DNA from: Actinoplanes palleronii
GTDB taxonomy: Bacteria > Actinomycetota > Actinomycetes > Mycobacteriales > Micromonosporaceae
Reading direction: 5' to 3'
DNA length: 42,404 nt
NCBI RefSeq assembly: GCF_016862315.1
Contig: NZ_BOMS01000089.1
Coordinates: 1 to 42,404 of the forward strand
Made by a program: the position numbers and the translations under genes
Notes under the pieces: generated by a model
Database searches by the model: none
What the model was told of the DNA's origin: nothing
What the model saw: the letters and a program-made list of their open reading frames with translations, nothing else
Shown here: positions 25,351 to 34,282 of the stretch, in pieces
How positions within the stretch are numbered: position 1 is the first letter of the stretch
Layout: each line of letters begins with the position of its first letter

Positions 25351-27672
25351 TCAGCTGACCCGGGGCCGCAGGCCGGATCCGGGTTCTGCCGTCAGGCCGG
25401 GGACCTGGGCGAAGCGGCGCACCGCCGCCGCGCCCACCGTGGCGCGGGCCGTGCCGGTCAGCCAGCGATCGGCGGCGCGCTGCAGCTCGGCGATGATCAC
25501 GTCGCTGCCGAGCGGGTCCGGGTCGGCGCCGGGCGGCAGGTGGCGCAGCAGGAGCCGGCCCCGGGTCTCCGCGGCCTGCGGCATCGTCGTGAGCACCTCG
25601 AACCGGCTGCCGGGCGGGAAGATCACCCGGTGGTCGGCGTGGTGCTCGTCGACCGGCTCCAGCGGCTCGGTGGCCGCGGCGCCGGCCGCCCAGATCAGCA
25701 CGTCGACCGTTCCGGGCAGCACGGCCGGTACGGTCAGCGCCTCGGTGAAACCCCAGTCGGTGAGCACCGGCCGCGTCGTGATCCACTCCAGCTCGGTGGC
25801 GTTGAGGTCGGCGCTGAGCATGGCCGGGCCGTGATGCTCGGGCATCTTGGTCAGGCCGCCGGCCACGCAGCGGGCGAACGGCAGGTGCGGGCCGATCGCG
25901 CCGCCGTGCAGGGTCTGGCTGACCCCGATGCCGAACCCGGTCAGGTACATCCGCACCGCGGCCAGGTCGGTGATCAGGCCGTCCTCGGCCTGGAACCCGG
26001 AGTAGCGGGCGAGCACCTGTTCGACCTCGGTGCGCGCGCTGCGGTACCGCGAGGCGAAGGTCTCGCCCAGCCACACCCGGTCGGCGGCGACCGCCTCGGT
26101 GCCGGCCACCGCCCGCGCCGCCGGATCCGGGGTGGCCTGGAAGAAGCCGTTCGGGACCACCGGCGCCGGTGCGGCCGCGGCCACGGCCGGACGCGCGACC
26201 GGCGGCAGCACCCGCACCTGCTCGGTGATCTGCTCGATCACCGGGGCCGGCGCCACGATCGGCAGCTGCATGGTCGGCTCGGCCAGCGCGGACACCGGCG
26301 CCGCCGGGGCCGGCGCCACAACCGGGGCCGGGGCCGCGACGACCGCCGGGGCCACCACCGCGGGGCGCAGCGGCGCGAGGTCGAAGGCCGGGCTCTCGAT
26401 CGCGGCGAACGCCACCGGTTCGGCCATCGGCGCGGTGACCGCGGCCACGAACTCGCCGACCGGCGCGCCGCTGGACGCGGTCAGGAACCCGGCGCGCTGC
26501 TGGGTCGGCGCGTCCAGCCGCGACACCAGGTCCTCGGCCAGCTGCCGCAGCCGGGCCACCTGGGCCGGGTCGGCGTCGTCGACGAGCACCTCGAACCGGT
26601 CCGGATTCAGTGCCCGGGACCGGACCGCGGCCGCGTGCCCGGGCAGGTCGTTGCCACGGATCCACAGCCCGGACTCGACGATCTCGACGACCGCGTCGCC
26701 GGCGTACTGGAACTGCAGCGCCCCGAGCGGGTCGCCCAGCTCGGCGGTGGCGCGATGCGCGACGATCTGCGGCGGCGCGCTGGCCTGCGGGGAGAAGCGC
26801 ACCTCGCGGGCGAACGTCTGCCAGCCGGGTTGCCCGTCGGTCGCGGTGGTGTGCATCAGCGCCTCGTCCGGGCCGCCGGTGGGCACGCCGGTCAGGCACA
26901 CTACCGGCGCGCCGAGCAGGTCGGCCAGGGCCTGGCCGAAGCTGACCCCCTCGCCCAGGCGCACGTCGCCGTACTGCACGAACCGGGCCCGGCTGCGCGC
27001 CTGGTCACCGAGCAGCCGCCAGAACCGGGCCACGTCGTCGAGCGCGAGCGCCGGCGCACCCGGGCTGCCGATCACCACGGTGACCTGGTCGGGATCGCAG
27101 GCCATCGACGTGGTGAGCCATGCGGCGTACGCGGCGGCCTCGGCGCCGGTGTGGTGCAGCCACACCCCGCCGGGCAGCGGTTCGGCGACCCCGGCGGCGC
27201 TGGTCGGCAGCGACTCCGCGACCTGCGCGTCCCAGGCCGGTGCCGGGTGGCGTTTGCCGGTCCACTCCGGCGGGCGGCCGCGGCGGTAGCGGATCCAGCC
27301 GGACCCCTCCCCGCCGTGCGCGAAGAGCATCCCGGACTCGCTGAGGGTGACCGCGCCGTCCGGGGACAGCACGGCGCGGCCGAGCCGGTCGGCGAGGAAC
27401 TGCCCGGCCAGCAGCGACGTCTCCCGCCCGGCGCCGAGGAAGATCAGGCGCAGGTCGCGGCGGGTGCCGTGCAGGGTCGCGGCGACCGCTTCCCAGAACC
27501 CGGCGGGCAGGCCGGTGTGCAGGTCGAACACCACGATGTCGTGCTGCGGGTCGGGACGTACCTCGAGGGCCAACGTCTGCGCCTCGGGGCTGATCTCGTC
27601 GCGGGCGTGCAGCACGACAGCGTTGCCGACGACGTTGCGGGTCACCGTCGCGGGATGGAAGGCCGTACGCAC
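25351..27672 (-). CDS. ESX accessory protein, pseudo-ADP-ribosyltransferase domain (paralogue 2)
   Basis: A 773-residue protein, paralogous to the gene at 31344-34277. The N-terminal region (about 15-430) holds two similar modules: DIVVFDLHTGLPAGFWEAVA with AGQFLADRLGRAVLSPDG, and ALDDVARFWRLLGDQARSRA with FGQALADLLGAPVVCLTG. An Ala/Pro-rich link follows (about 440-525). The C-terminal region (about 530-745) has the ADP-ribosyltransferase layout (LTDWGFTEAL, DVLIWAAGAA, HRVIFPPGSRFEVL), but the catalytic Arg and the ExE glutamate are absent. The GTG at 27672 has GGAG at 8 nt, 50 bases after the YbaB-like gene. No signal or membrane segment is present. It is the last gene of the operon. Function unknown; the pseudoenzyme reading is inference. 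Confidence 0.8.
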   Translation of the reverse strand: MRTAFHPATVTRNVVGNAVVLHARDEISPEAQTLALEVRPDPQHDIVVFDLHTGLPAGFWEAVAATLHGTRRDLRLIFLGAGRETSLLAGQFLADRLGRAVLSPDGAVTLSESGMLFAHGGEGSGWIRYRRGRPPEWTGKRHPAPAWDAQVAESLPTSAAGVAEPLPGGVWLHHTGAEAAAYAAWLTTSMACDPDQVTVVIGSPGAPALALDDVARFWRLLGDQARSRARFVQYGDVRLGEGVSFGQALADLLGAPVVCLTGVPTGGPDEALMHTTATDGQPGWQTFAREVRFSPQASAPPQIVAHRATAELGDPLGALQFQYAGDAVVEIVESGLWIRGNDLPGHAAAVRSRALNPDRFEVLVDDADPAQVARLRQLAEDLVSRLDAPTQQRAGFLTASSGAPVGEFVAAVTAPMAEPVAFAAIESPAFDLAPLRPAVVAPAVVAAPAPVVAPAPAAPVSALAEPTMQLPIVAPAPVIEQITEQVRVLPPVARPAVAAAAPAPVVPNGFFQATPDPAARAVAGTEAVAADRVWLGETFASRYRSARTEVEQVLARYSGFQAEDGLITDLAAVRMYLTGFGIGVSQTLHGGAIGPHLPFARCVAGGLTKMPEHHGPAMLSADLNATELEWITTRPVLTDWGFTEALTVPAVLPGTVDVLIWAAGAAATEPLEPVDEHHADHRVIFPPGSRFEVLTTMPQAAETRGRLLLRHLPPGADPDPLGSDVIIAELQRAADRWLTGTARATVGAAAVRRFAQVPGLTAEPGSGLRPRVS
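25361..25440. repeat. 80-bp direct repeat, intact copy
   Basis: The 3' coding end of the accessory gene. An 87% identical copy lies at 23429-23507 in the same orientation. The two copies enclose the DUF1963-like and DUF6998-like genes. Confidence 0.7.
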
Positions 27673-27721
27673 TGAGGAGCTCCGCTGGTCGAGAACGAGA
27701 TGGTCGGGCGACGGTGGACGG

Positions 27722-28021
27722 TCAGTGCAGGTTGATCTCGACCGGGCCCATCCGCTGCTCGGCCAGGCGCGAGGCGGTGGCCGCGGCGGCCCGGACCGCC
27801 TCGGTGATCGCGGTGGCCAGCCGGTCCGGGTCACGGTGGTCGAACACGGCCGGGTCGACCTGCACCGAGGTGAGCTTGCCGAGGCCGCTGGCGAGCACCG
27901 CGACCGTGCCGTCGGTGGAGCGACCGGTCACCACGGCCTGCCGCAGCGAGATCTCGGCGTCGCGCATGCGCTGCTCCAACGCCCGCGCGTTGTCGAAGAA
28001 CTCCTGCATATCGGGGGCCAT
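27722..28021 (-). CDS. YbaB/EbfC-like (EspL-type) protein
   Basis: A 99-residue protein of the YbaB/EbfC fold. It has a long N-terminal helix (MQEFFDNARALEQRMRDAEI), a central sheet (GTVAVLASGLGKLTSVQVDP) and a C-terminal helix (DRLATAITEAVRAAAATASR). Proteins of this fold bind DNA. Members coded within ESX loci, such as mycobacterial EspL, bind or stabilise other Esp proteins. The ATG has GAGGA upstream, 11 bases after the end of the EccA-like gene, so it is in the same transcript. Its partner here may be one of the two flanking large accessory proteins. That is inferred from position. Confidence 0.82.
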   Translation of the reverse strand: MAPDMQEFFDNARALEQRMRDAEISLRQAVVTGRSTDGTVAVLASGLGKLTSVQVDPAVFDHRDPDRLATAITEAVRAAAATASRLAEQRMGPVEINLH

Positions 28022-28032
28022 GACGGTTCCTC

Positions 28033-31000
28033 TCAGCTGACGGCCGCCAGGCCCTCGGCCTGACGGGTGGCGGCGGCTGTCCCCGCCATCGGGACGTTCA
28101 GGTCGGCGACGGCCAGGGTCCGCGAGGCGGCGGTGCGGCTCAGCAGCGAGGAGAACTCGTGCGCGGCGCGGACCGTCGGGCGCGGCAGCCGGCCGGCCAG
28201 CCCGGCGATCGCGGCCTGCACGTCCGGGGGCACCTCGTGGCCGCGGCGCACCAGGTGCCGCACGACGATGTCACCGAGCTCGGCCTCGGAGAACGCCGGC
28301 ATCGACCACTGCCTGCCGAACACCTCGTCGAGCCCGGGGATCCGCTGGCGCAGCGCGGCCAGCGCGGCGATCTCCCCGATCAGCACCACGACCGGGTCAC
28401 CGGCCGCCGCCCGCAGCTGCTCCACCAGGGCCTCAACGGCCTCGTCGGCACCCTCGCCGGGCGTGTGGTCGATCAGCAGCACCCCGCCGGCGGCGTCCTC
28501 GATCGCGGCGCGGACCAGGCTCGGGATCTGGCCCGGCCACTGCGGGGCCAGCGCGCCCGCGGTGGAGACCCGGACCACCTGGCCGACGCGGACCAGGTCG
28601 AGTTCGCTGAGCGCGGCCGCGTACAGCCGGGCGACCTCGCTGCGGCCGCTGCCGGGCACGCCGCCGAGGATCACGTTGGCGTTCTTTCCGTACGCGCGGC
28701 GGCGGTTGCGCAGGTCACACAGCTGCAGCAGGCCCGAGCCGAGCGCCTCGCGCACCGAGGTCGAACCGACCAGGGCGCAGACGCGTTTCCACGAGCGGGT
28801 CGCCTTGATCGCGCCGGCCGGGTCGGTGGCGCTGTCCGGGCTGCTGTTCTGCTCCACCGGCAGGTCGTCGAGCAGCGCGAACTCCGGCGCGACGTCCTCG
28901 CCGGTGAGCCGGTTCATCTCGGTGTCCTTGACGACCGGGCTGGTCGCCAGCCGGGAGGCCTGGTTGTTGATCATGGCTTCGAACAGTTTACGGGCGACAC
29001 GGCCGTTGCCGAAGGTGGCGTTCTTCGGTACCCGCTCGAAGTACGCGGTCAGCCCGTCGACCGCGTCGTCGGTGAGCTCGTAGTAGTGCTTGGCGACCAG
29101 GTTCGAGGTGATCGTGACGAGTTCCTCGACCGAGTAGTTCGGGAACTCGATGGTGCGGGTGAACCGGGAGGCCAGACCGGGGTTGGACTCGAGGAACTTC
29201 TCCATCAGCTCGGAGTACCCGGCGACGATCACCACAAGCTCGTCGCGGTGGTCCTCCATCATCTTCATCAGCGCGTCGATGGCTTCCTGGCCGAAGTCCG
29301 GCCCGGAGCCGCCGGAGCCGGCCGACAACGTGTACGCCTCGTCGATGAACAGCACCCCGCCGAGCGCCTTGGTGACCAGCTCGGTGGTCTTGATCGCAGT
29401 CGAGCCGATGTACTGCCCGACCAGGTCGGCGCGGGCCGCCTCGACCATGTGGCCCTTGGACAGGATGCCCAGTTCGGCCAGGACCGAGCCGTAGAGCCGG
29501 GCGACCGTGGTCTTACCGGTACCGGGCGGGCCGGCGAAGACCAGGTGCCGGCTCATCGGCGGCATCGGCAGGCCCATCTGCAGCCGCACCTGCGACATCC
29601 TGATCAGGTTGATCAGGGCGGTGACCTCTTTCTTCACCCCGCGCAGGCCGATCAGCGCGTTGAGTTCGCGCAGCGGGCCGGCGAGTTCGCCCTCCGGCTC
29701 GTCCTTGCCGGCCGGGCCGGACTCGCCGTCGCCGGAGGCCGGGCCCGGCGCGGACCCGGCACGCCCGGCGGCCGGGCCACCGGATCCCTGGGCACGCCGG
29801 CCGGTGGTCACCGAGTCCAGGCTCAGCTGCGCGCCGGCGCCCCGGTGGATGTCCTCGCCGGTGCTGTCCTGCACGACGCAGCGGGTCACGGTGACCGGCT
29901 CGGTGTTCTCGGCGCTGATCCCGGCCGCGCCGCTGCCGAGGATCTCGCAGTCGACGACCCGGCCCCGGGCGCCGTCGGCCAGGGCGATCCCGTTGCCCTT
30001 GGCGTCACGCACCCGGACCTGGGTGGCGGTCACCTGGCCGCCGCCGGTGACCAGCAGACCGTCGCCGGGCGCGCCGGTGATCTCGCTGTCCTTGAGCTGC
30101 AGCTGACCGCCGTCGACGCGCACGCCGCAGCCGCGGGCCACCATCGAGCTGAGCGTCAGCGACGAGCCGGTGCCGACGGTGACCGTGGCCGGCGCGCTGC
30201 CGTCGAACCGGGCGTCGCGCACGGTGCCGCGGGCCTGGCCGCTGAACTCGAGCGCGACCCCGCCGTCGACGGCCAGATCCGAGCCCTCCAGGACGGTCTC
30301 GTCGCGCACCACGACACCGGCGCCGGTCTCCACCTCGGCGCGCAGCCGGTGCAGCGTCACGGTCCCGCCGCCGCCGAACACCGCCACGTTGTCCCGGGTG
30401 CCGCGCACGGTCAGACCGCTGAACGTCGGCGAGGCCTTCGCCTCGGTCAGGACCGCTATCGGGGTTCCGGTCACCGTCGTGTCGGTGAATTCCGGCTTCG
30501 CCGCACCCGTCAGGTGTACGGCGGTGTGCCCGATCCCGGTGAAGGTACAGCGTACGAAATGGGGTCGGGCATTGTCCGTGATGTGGACCGCCTGCAGTGC
30601 CGCACCGCTGAACGTGGAGTCGGTGACCGTCACGTCGATCTCACCGCGCAGGAACACGTCGACGTTCGCGCTGTCGCGCACGGTCAGCCCGGTGATCCGG
30701 GCGTGCGCCTTCTGCTCCACCACCAGGGCGGGCTTGCGCGCGCCGACGATCTCGCACTGGTCCATCACCAGACGGCTGTCGCCGTTGGCGCAGATGCTGT
30801 TGGCCGGGGTGTCGCGCACGGTGCAGCGGCGCAGGGTGAGCGTGGCGGTCTCACCGACCACGATGCCCGAGGTGGTCACGTCCTTGATCGTGGTGTCCTC
30901 GACGGTGCCGGTGCCCGAGGACATCATCACGATCCCGGCGCCGGCGCTGCTGGACACCTCGCAGCGGCGCATCGCGAGCGACCCCTGCAGCCGGGCCAGC

Positions 31001-31344
31001 ACGGTGACCCAGGAACTGCCGGCGATCGTGCAGCCGTCCAGGGCGACCTCGCCGGCGTAGACGTCGACGGCGGCGAGTTTCGGGTCGCCGCTGGACAGGG
31101 TGAGCCCGCGCAGCTGGGCGCCCTCGCCGTGCACGACCAGCACACTGCCCTGCTCGACGTGCACCTCGACCGGGCCGCCGTCCTCGGCGCTGATCGTCAC
31201 CCGGTTGCCGAGCACCAGCTTCTCGGTGTACCGGCCCGGGTGCACGCTGATCGTCGCACCGGCTTCGGCCCGGGCCAGCGCCGCACCGATCGTCGGGTAC
31301 GCGCCGGGCTGGCGCGAGCCCACCACCAGAACCTGTCGGCTCAT
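28033..31344 (-). CDS. eccA-like: EccA-type AAA+ ATPase fused to a beta-helix
   Basis: A 1,103-residue protein. Residues about 10-505 are right-handed parallel beta-helix repeats (recurring G-x-x-V/I-x-x-C/S rungs such as VTLRRC and VVDCEI). After a Gly/Pro/Glu linker (511-560), an AAA+ domain of the EccA/CbbX kind follows: GLRGVKKEV, Walker A GPPGTGKTT (about 604), Walker B GGVLFIDEAY (about 660). A second, degenerate AAA domain has GGVPGSGRSEV (about 893) and GGVLLIDHTPGEG (about 951). Mycobacterial EccA instead has N-terminal TPR repeats and one AAA domain. The start overlaps the stop of the preceding gene as TGATG, so translation is coupled. It probably remodels or releases substrates in the cytoplasm. 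Confidence 0.9.
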   Translation of the reverse strand: MSRQVLVVGSRQPGAYPTIGAALARAEAGATISVHPGRYTEKLVLGNRVTISAEDGGPVEVHVEQGSVLVVHGEGAQLRGLTLSSGDPKLAAVDVYAGEVALDGCTIAGSSWVTVLARLQGSLAMRRCEVSSSAGAGIVMMSSGTGTVEDTTIKDVTTSGIVVGETATLTLRRCTVRDTPANSICANGDSRLVMDQCEIVGARKPALVVEQKAHARITGLTVRDSANVDVFLRGEIDVTVTDSTFSGAALQAVHITDNARPHFVRCTFTGIGHTAVHLTGAAKPEFTDTTVTGTPIAVLTEAKASPTFSGLTVRGTRDNVAVFGGGGTVTLHRLRAEVETGAGVVVRDETVLEGSDLAVDGGVALEFSGQARGTVRDARFDGSAPATVTVGTGSSLTLSSMVARGCGVRVDGGQLQLKDSEITGAPGDGLLVTGGGQVTATQVRVRDAKGNGIALADGARGRVVDCEILGSGAAGISAENTEPVTVTRCVVQDSTGEDIHRGAGAQLSLDSVTTGRRAQGSGGPAAGRAGSAPGPASGDGESGPAGKDEPEGELAGPLRELNALIGLRGVKKEVTALINLIRMSQVRLQMGLPMPPMSRHLVFAGPPGTGKTTVARLYGSVLAELGILSKGHMVEAARADLVGQYIGSTAIKTTELVTKALGGVLFIDEAYTLSAGSGGSGPDFGQEAIDALMKMMEDHRDELVVIVAGYSELMEKFLESNPGLASRFTRTIEFPNYSVEELVTITSNLVAKHYYELTDDAVDGLTAYFERVPKNATFGNGRVARKLFEAMINNQASRLATSPVVKDTEMNRLTGEDVAPEFALLDDLPVEQNSSPDSATDPAGAIKATRSWKRVCALVGSTSVREALGSGLLQLCDLRNRRRAYGKNANVILGGVPGSGRSEVARLYAAALSELDLVRVGQVVRVSTAGALAPQWPGQIPSLVRAAIEDAAGGVLLIDHTPGEGADEAVEALVEQLRAAAGDPVVVLIGEIAALAALRQRIPGLDEVFGRQWSMPAFSEAELGDIVVRHLVRRGHEVPPDVQAAIAGLAGRLPRPTVRAAHEFSSLLSRTAASRTLAVADLNVPMAGTAAATRQAEGLAAVS

Positions 31345-34277
31345 CACCGGGTCACCTCCTGCCGTTCCAGGCCCGGGAGCACGTCGAAGCGTGCCCGCGC
31401 GGCCGAACCGATCCGTCGCTTGGCCGGTGCGCCGGCCCATCGTTCCAGGCTGCGATGCAACGACGTGACGGCCAGCTCGTCGAGCGAGACCCGGTCCGGG
31501 TCGACCCGGCCCTCGTCGTCGATCTCGTTGCTGCCGATCTCGCGCATCAGGATCGAGCCGCGCCCGTCGTCCGACGGCTCGCGCAACTCGAGGACCTTGA
31601 AGCTGGTGCCGGGCAGGAACACCACCCGGTCGTCGATCCGTTCGTCGTCCTGCGGCTCGAGCAGCGCGGTGCGCCGCCCGGTCATCGACCAGAGCAGCAC
31701 GTCGGTGTCGCCGTCCTGCACCTCGTCCGGCTGGGTCATCGCGGTGACGAACCCCCAGTCGGAGAAGAGCCGGCGCTGCCGGTAGAGCTCCCACTCCTCG
31801 GCCAGCGGCGACATCCGGAAGATCGTGGTGCCGCGGAACGACGGCAGCCGCGACAACCCGGAGACCGCGCAGCGGGCCAGCGGCACGTGCGGGCCGTTGC
31901 GCCCGGCGCGCAGCCCGGCGTCCACACCCGGGCCGCGGGCGGACAGGAACAGCCGGACCGCGACCGAGTCGACGAGCACGTCGTCGGTGCCGTGGCCGGC
32001 GCTCTGCAGACCCGGGTGCTCCGACATGATCCGGGCGACCGAGCTGGCCATCGTGTCGAAGTCGCGGCTCAGGGTGCGCCGGACCCAGACGCGCTCCTCG
32101 TCGAGGGGGCGGTTGGGCAGCAGGGCGCTGGTGGCCGGGTCGGGCACCGGCTGCTGCCGGACCCGGGGGCCGGCCGGGGCGGCGGGCGCGACCGGAGCGG
32201 CGGGTTCGACCGGAGCGGCGACGACGGGCGGGGTCTCGATCTCGACCGGGCCGGGGAGGTCGACCGGGGCCGGGGCTGAGGCGGCGGGCGCGGGCTGGAC
32301 GGCGGGAACGCCCACCTCGACGACGGCCGAGAGCGGCACCTCGATCGGGGGCGCGACCATGCCCGGGTCGAACGGGGGCGGCGGCTCGACCGCGGGTGGT
32401 GGCTCGACCGGTGGGGGCGGTGGCGCGATGTCCACCGTGGTGGGCGCCGCCGGAGCGACCGGGGCGGCGGGGAAGTCGACCGGCGCGGCCGGCAGCTCGA
32501 CCGGCTCGTCGGGAGCGATCAGTGCGACCGGCGCCAGCGGCTCCTCGACGACGGGCGCCGGTTCAAAGGCGGCCGGTTCCTCGACAACCGGCGCCGGTTC
32601 CTCGACAACCGGCGGCTGTTCAAAAGCGGCCGGCTCTTCGACAACCGGCGGCGGCTCATAAGCGACCGGCGGCCGCAACAGAGCGGACGACTGCTCGGCA
32701 ACAGCCAGCACCGACGGCTCCTCGACCACCGGCAACGGCAGCGGCATGCTGAACGCCTGCGAGTCGTCGAACACCGGCAACGGCCCGCTGAACGCCTGCG
32801 ACTCGTCGAACACCGGCGACGGCGCCGGCGCCGGCAACGGCACGCTCACACTGAACGCCTGCGACTCGTCGAAGGCCGGCATCGGCGCCCGGTACGACTG
32901 CGGCTCCGCCGCCGGAACCGGCAACTCCACCACCGTCGGCACCGTCACGTCCACCGGGGCCCGCGACGTGATCGCGTCCACGTCCGCGGCGGCGGTCGCC
33001 CGCCCGCCGCGGGTCATCTCCGGCACCAGCACCGACGCCGGCACCAGCGCCCCAGGTGCGGTCATGTCGTCGAGCCGGGCCGCCAGATCCGCGGCGAGTT
33101 CGCGCATCCGGCCGGTCTGCGCCGGCACCGAGTCGTCGAAGATCAGCGTGCTCTGCTGCGGGTCGAGCGCGGTGGCCCGGACCCGTTCGGCGTTGCCCGG
33201 CTCCTCCACCCCGCGGATCCACAGCCCGGCCTCGACCACCTCGACGACCGCGTCCGGGGCGTACCAGAACACCCGGGGCGCGATCTCGTCGGTCCAGCGC
33301 AGCGGCGCCCGGTGGCTGAGCACGACCGGGCGGCGCGGCCGCGAGTTCTTGTGCACGCGCGGCACGTAGCCGAGTTCGCGGGCGAACGGCGGCCAGCCGA
33401 GCGTCCCGTCCGGCAGGACCGTGCGCAGGTCGTACTTGTCCGGGGTGCCGACCGGGACACCGGTGTAGCAGATCACGTTCGCGGCGAGCAGGTCGGCGAG
33501 CGCCTGGCCCAGCGCCTCGCCCTCGGGCAGCCGCACGTCGCCGTACTGCACGAAGCGGGTCCGGGCGCGGGCGTCCTCGTCGAGGCCGCGCCAGAACCGC
33601 ACCACGTCGTCGAGCGACAGCGGCGGGGTGCCGGGGCAGCCGAGCAGCACGGTCATCACATCCGGCTGGCAGGGCACGCCGGTGATCAGGTGCTGGCGGT
33701 GGGTGGCCACCGTGGCGGTGTCGCGGGTGTCGTGGATCCAGACGCCGCCGGGCAGCGGTTCGATCTCGCCGATCGCGCTGGACGCGCGGCTGTCGACCGC
33801 CGCGAGGTCCCACAACGGCGCCGGGTAGCGCTTGGACTCCCAGGTCGGTGTCTTGCCGGGGCGGAACCGCACCCAGCCGCTGCCCGGCTGGGAGTGCACG
33901 AACAGGGTGCCGGCCGAGCCGCGGATCAGTTCACCGTCGGGCGCGATGACCGTCCGGTTCAGTCGCTCCGACAACCACTGCCCGGCCATCGCCGCGGCGG
34001 TGGTGGAACGCCCGCAGGCGACCAGCCGGATGCCGCGCCGGCGGCGCGGCAGCACCCGGGCCATCGCCTCCCAGGAGTTGATCGGCATCCCGGCGCCGAG
34101 GTCGAGCACAACGATGTCGTTGTCGGCGTCGGCCACCACGGCCATCGCCAGGGTCTGCGCCTCCGCGCTGATCCGGTCGGAGCCGTGCAGCACCGTGGCG
34201 TTGCCGACGATGTGCTGCTCGACCCGGCCGGGCTCGTCACCTTTGCCACGAAGCAGGCCACGAATCCCGTTCGCCAT
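31344..34277 (-). CDS. ESX accessory protein, pseudo-ADP-ribosyltransferase domain (paralogue 1)
   Basis: A 977-residue cytoplasmic-type protein. Two related modules lie in the first 430 residues: DIVVLDLGAGMPINSWEAMA ... RLVACGRS ... AGQWLSERLNRTVIAPDGE, and LSLDDVVRFWRGLDEDARAR ... RFVQYGDVRL ... LGQALADLLAANVICYTG. The first has a Cys (about 83) where caspase-like or C80-type folds place one. A Pro/Ala/Glu-rich link (about 440-720) has three FD(E/D)SQAFS motifs. The C-terminal region (about 725-930) resembles ADP-ribosyltransferases (LPSFRGTTIFRM, WGFVTAM, DVLLWSMTGRRTAL, VVFLPGTSFKVLE). It keeps an Arg but has Arg where the catalytic Glu should be. The ATG at 34277 has AGGAGG and follows eccB by 5 bases. 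Function unknown. Confidence 0.82.
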   Translation of the reverse strand: MANGIRGLLRGKGDEPGRVEQHIVGNATVLHGSDRISAEAQTLAMAVVADADNDIVVLDLGAGMPINSWEAMARVLPRRRRGIRLVACGRSTTAAAMAGQWLSERLNRTVIAPDGELIRGSAGTLFVHSQPGSGWVRFRPGKTPTWESKRYPAPLWDLAAVDSRASSAIGEIEPLPGGVWIHDTRDTATVATHRQHLITGVPCQPDVMTVLLGCPGTPPLSLDDVVRFWRGLDEDARARTRFVQYGDVRLPEGEALGQALADLLAANVICYTGVPVGTPDKYDLRTVLPDGTLGWPPFARELGYVPRVHKNSRPRRPVVLSHRAPLRWTDEIAPRVFWYAPDAVVEVVEAGLWIRGVEEPGNAERVRATALDPQQSTLIFDDSVPAQTGRMRELAADLAARLDDMTAPGALVPASVLVPEMTRGGRATAAADVDAITSRAPVDVTVPTVVELPVPAAEPQSYRAPMPAFDESQAFSVSVPLPAPAPSPVFDESQAFSGPLPVFDDSQAFSMPLPLPVVEEPSVLAVAEQSSALLRPPVAYEPPPVVEEPAAFEQPPVVEEPAPVVEEPAAFEPAPVVEEPLAPVALIAPDEPVELPAAPVDFPAAPVAPAAPTTVDIAPPPPPVEPPPAVEPPPPFDPGMVAPPIEVPLSAVVEVGVPAVQPAPAASAPAPVDLPGPVEIETPPVVAAPVEPAAPVAPAAPAGPRVRQQPVPDPATSALLPNRPLDEERVWVRRTLSRDFDTMASSVARIMSEHPGLQSAGHGTDDVLVDSVAVRLFLSARGPGVDAGLRAGRNGPHVPLARCAVSGLSRLPSFRGTTIFRMSPLAEEWELYRQRRLFSDWGFVTAMTQPDEVQDGDTDVLLWSMTGRRTALLEPQDDERIDDRVVFLPGTSFKVLELREPSDDGRGSILMREIGSNEIDDEGRVDPDRVSLDELAVTSLHRSLERWAGAPAKRRIGSAARARFDVLPGLERQEVTR
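32749..32873 (-). repeat. Three FDESQAFS-coding repeats
   Basis: Three near-identical 23-base blocks at 32749-32771, 32788-32810 and 32851-32873 encode FD(E/D)SQAFS within the linker of paralogue 1. The sequence between them varies, so the motif itself appears to be conserved. Confidence 0.75.
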
Positions 34278-34282
34278 GTCGA

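Noticed and set aside
28159..31785. A 1,208-codon plus-strand open frame
   Set aside because: Antisense to the EccA-like gene. Composition and lack of motifs show it is a shadow.
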